Shown here piece after piece: positions 19,181-21,187 of a stretch of DNA of 21,187 nucleotides; positions within the stretch are counted from its first letter, which is position 1; the number at the start of each line of letters is the position of its first letter. Both the position numbers and the translations under genes were made by a program. The stretch is from Chthoniobacterales bacterium (lineage in GTDB: Bacteria > Verrucomicrobiota > Verrucomicrobiia > Chthoniobacterales > UBA10450). The notes under the pieces were generated by a model. It saw nothing but the letters and a program-made list of their open reading frames with translations, made no database searches and had not been told where the DNA came from. The stretch is from positions 1 to 21,187 of the forward strand of contig JACCXL010000250.1 in NCBI GenBank assembly GCA_013697015.1, written 5' to 3'.

Positions 19181-21187
19181 GTGAAAGAAACTCCTGCTTT
19201 GCCTGAAACCGCCGCGCCGGACAGTGCCGCCAACGGTATTTCCGCGCCTCCGGGAGGTTCGCCCACCGACCGCGCCGATCTGCGCCCCGAAAGCATCAAT
19301 GACGCCGTCATCCGACTGGCGGGAAATTCGCAGGACGGTATTCAGACCGCCGGGGCTTTCCTCGCGCGACTGGCCGGGCGCAGCGATCACGATGTCATGA
19401 CTTACATGACGATCCCGGCCACGATTTCCGGCGGGCCGTCCATCTTCCAGGTCCGCATGGGCACGGGAGAAGTGTTATCGGCGGGCGATGAGGCAGACTT
19501 CCTCGTCGCGTTCTATCAGCATAGTTATCAGGACCACATCGAATTCCTGAAAGAAGGCGGCGTGCTCCTTTACGATTCCGACAACGTCGAGCCCAACCTC
19601 GACGACAAGCGCTTCGTTTACGTCGGCGTTCCGATCACTGGATTAACGGTCGAGGCGCTCGGCGGAACGGCCAAGGATCGCGGCAAAAACATTTTTATCC
19701 TCGGCCTGATCGCCAAGATTTTTCATCTCGACGTCGACAAGCTGAAAAAGGTGATCACCGAAAAATTCGCCGGCAAAGACGAGAGCATCGTCAATACCGC
19801 GCTCATGGCGTTTCAGGCCGGCTACGCCTACCCGGTCGGCAACGTGCTCACGAAGCAATATCAATTTGAGGTAATCGAAAAAAAGGAAGGCGCCCGCGCG
19901 CAAATCACGATGGACGGGAACCAGGCGCTCGCCTACGGACTGATCGCCGGAGGAGTGAGATACGGCGCGGGCTATCCGATCACACCATGGTCCTCGGTCA
20001 TGGAAACTCTGCGCAGCGAATTCCCGAAATACGGTGGCATTTTTGTGCAGGCCGAGGATGAACTGGCCGCCGTCTCGATCTCGTTAGGCTTTTCCTTCTC
20101 GGGATATCTGGCCGTCACCGGCAGCGCCGGGCCCGGCATATCGCTCAAGACCGAGGCGATCGGCTGGGCGTCGATGGCAGAGATCCCGCTCATCATTATC
20201 AATGTGCAACGCGGCGGGCCCAGCACCGGATTGCCGACCAATGTCGAGCAGAGCGATCTGCATCAGGCGATTTACGGCGGACACGGCGACAGCCCGCGCG
20301 TCGTCCTCGCCGCATCGACCGTGGAAGATTGTTTCTACATCGCGATCGAAGCCGCGCGGATCGCGCGCAAATACAGCACACCGGTTTTCATTTTGAGCGA
20401 CACCTCGCTCGCGACGCGCATCGAGGCCTTCGATGAACCGAAGCTTTCCGAATTGATGCAAAATCCGAAGCCGGATCTCACGCCGCGTGCCGCCGGCTTT
20501 AAGCCCTACGATCTCGAGCATATCACGCAACACGTCCCGCCCGGCACACGCATGCTCGATGGCAGGTATCCGCTCGTCAGCGGTCTCGAGCACGATGAGA
20601 TGGGACATCCCACCGGCAGCCCGAAGTTACACATGGCGATGACGGCCAAGCGCCGGACGAAACTGCAAAAGCTCGCCGAAGAAATTCCGGTGCCGGAAAT
20701 TTACGGCGAACCTGAGGGTGACGTGCTGCTCGTCGGCTGGGGATCGACCTACGGTCCGATCCACGATGCCGCGAAACGCGGGCAGGAGAACGGAGAGAAA
20801 ATTTCTGCGCTGCACTTGCGCCACATTCATCCGTTACCGCACGGCCTGGAAAAAATCTTCCCGCGCTTCAAACGCATCGTCGTTGTCGAGATGAACGACC
20901 AGGGCGTTTACGGATTCGGCCAGCTCGCCACGATTCTGAGCGCGCGTTATTGCGAACCGAAAATTGAAAGCGTGACCAAGACCGATGGTCTGACCTACCG
21001 GGTCATAGAAATCCTGGAGGGTGTCTTCAAAGACCGCTCCTTTACCGATAAAAAGATTTCCAAAAACGGCGCAACCGCGGAGGGGAAGGCGCCGCCTCCA
21101 AAAGACGCGGTGACCATGGCAGCAACTGACCGCGCAGAGTCGGCCGTCTCGCCTGCAACCGACCGTGCCGGTGATTCGACCTCGACC
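19181..21187 (+). CDS. korA: 2-oxoacid:ferredoxin oxidoreductase, fused gamma/alpha subunit (3' partial)
   Basis: The frame is open to the last base, giving 669 codons without a stop. The first part (about residues 45-230, from INDAVIRLAGNSQDGIQTAG) is the gamma domain. The alpha (pyrimidine-binding) domain follows, with GYPITPWS at about 264-271, GSAGPGISLKTEAIGWASMA from about 314 and NVQRGGPSTGLPTNVEQSDL near 345-364; then come the LVGWGSTYGP and VEMNDQGVYGFGQL segments. This type of fused subunit pairs with a separate beta subunit to oxidise 2-oxoglutarate or another 2-oxoacid to acyl-CoA with ferredoxin as acceptor. The start is a GTG at 19181; an in-frame TTG at 19157 is less likely. 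After the core (about residue 620), a Ser/Ala/Pro-rich tail with two ATDRA repeats continues past the window. The 2-oxoglutarate specificity, and so the symbol, is an inference. Confidence 0.88.
   Translation, partial: MKETPALPETAAPDSAANGISAPPGGSPTDRADLRPESINDAVIRLAGNSQDGIQTAGAFLARLAGRSDHDVMTYMTIPATISGGPSIFQVRMGTGEVLSAGDEADFLVAFYQHSYQDHIEFLKEGGVLLYDSDNVEPNLDDKRFVYVGVPITGLTVEALGGTAKDRGKNIFILGLIAKIFHLDVDKLKKVITEKFAGKDESIVNTALMAFQAGYAYPVGNVLTKQYQFEVIEKKEGARAQITMDGNQALAYGLIAGGVRYGAGYPITPWSSVMETLRSEFPKYGGIFVQAEDELAAVSISLGFSFSGYLAVTGSAGPGISLKTEAIGWASMAEIPLIIINVQRGGPSTGLPTNVEQSDLHQAIYGGHGDSPRVVLAASTVEDCFYIAIEAARIARKYSTPVFILSDTSLATRIEAFDEPKLSELMQNPKPDLTPRAAGFKPYDLEHITQHVPPGTRMLDGRYPLVSGLEHDEMGHPTGSPKLHMAMTAKRRTKLQKLAEEIPVPEIYGEPEGDVLLVGWGSTYGPIHDAAKRGQENGEKISALHLRHIHPLPHGLEKIFPRFKRIVVVEMNDQGVYGFGQLATILSARYCEPKIESVTKTDGLTYRVIEILEGVFKDRSFTDKKISKNGATAEGKAPPPKDAVTMAATDRAESAVSPATDRAGDSTST

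Overview
This looks like chromosomal DNA from a GC-rich, Gram-negative-like soil or sediment bacterium. Verrucomicrobiota (Chthoniobacterales-like) is my best guess. The guess rests on the gene mix (tandem DUF2911 lipoprotein-like genes, a very large exported PIG-L protein beside an SSS symporter, BshA, a fused 2-oxoacid:ferredoxin oxidoreductase subunit) and on the rarity of clear Shine-Dalgarno sites. It is an inference, and no phylogenetic marker was tested. No CRISPR array, transposase, integrase or phage gene was seen.

Layout. 1-1288 (+): the tail of an unrecognised gene, then trpD. 1264-4150 (-): a stand-alone 5'-3' exonuclease (FEN) gene with a strong intrinsic terminator, a gene-poor gap of about 500 bp, then nadC and a minimal biotin ligase, which are translationally coupled. 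4243-5361 (+): a GYF_2-type membrane protein, converging with an aldehyde dehydrogenase. 5358-10562 (-): in transcription order tRNA-Arg(TCG), an RRM RNA-binding protein, infA, a 57-residue Cys-rich mini-protein, a six-helix membrane protein, deoC, a frameshifted YdeI/OmdA pseudogene, a decapitated response-regulator receiver domain, and the aldehyde dehydrogenase. 10804-19074 (+): two DUF2911 paralogues with helical C-terminal repeats, then a tightly packed set of five: exported PIG-L deacetylase, a 39-residue one-helix microprotein, an SSS symporter, a short BshC-like protein and BshA. 19181-end (+): the fused gamma/alpha subunit of a 2-oxoacid:ferredoxin oxidoreductase, running off the window.

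How the genes fit together. The most interesting block is 12838-19074. BshA makes the N-acetylglucosaminyl-malate precursor of bacillithiol. The gene just before it, coupled through TGATG, encodes a 255-residue protein that follows the motif order of BshC (cysteine-adding enzyme, about 540 residues). It lacks the N-terminal segment, part of the middle and the C-terminal coiled coil. No cytosolic BshB is present in the window, and the only PIG-L protein carries a signal peptide. This suggests a low-molecular-weight thiol pathway with a reduced or altered last step, linked to an envelope deacetylase and a sodium symporter with a tiny possible partner subunit. DeoC and the aldehyde dehydrogenase would together turn deoxyribose 5-phosphate into glyceraldehyde 3-phosphate and acetate. 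The two gene remnants between them show that this stretch is decaying.
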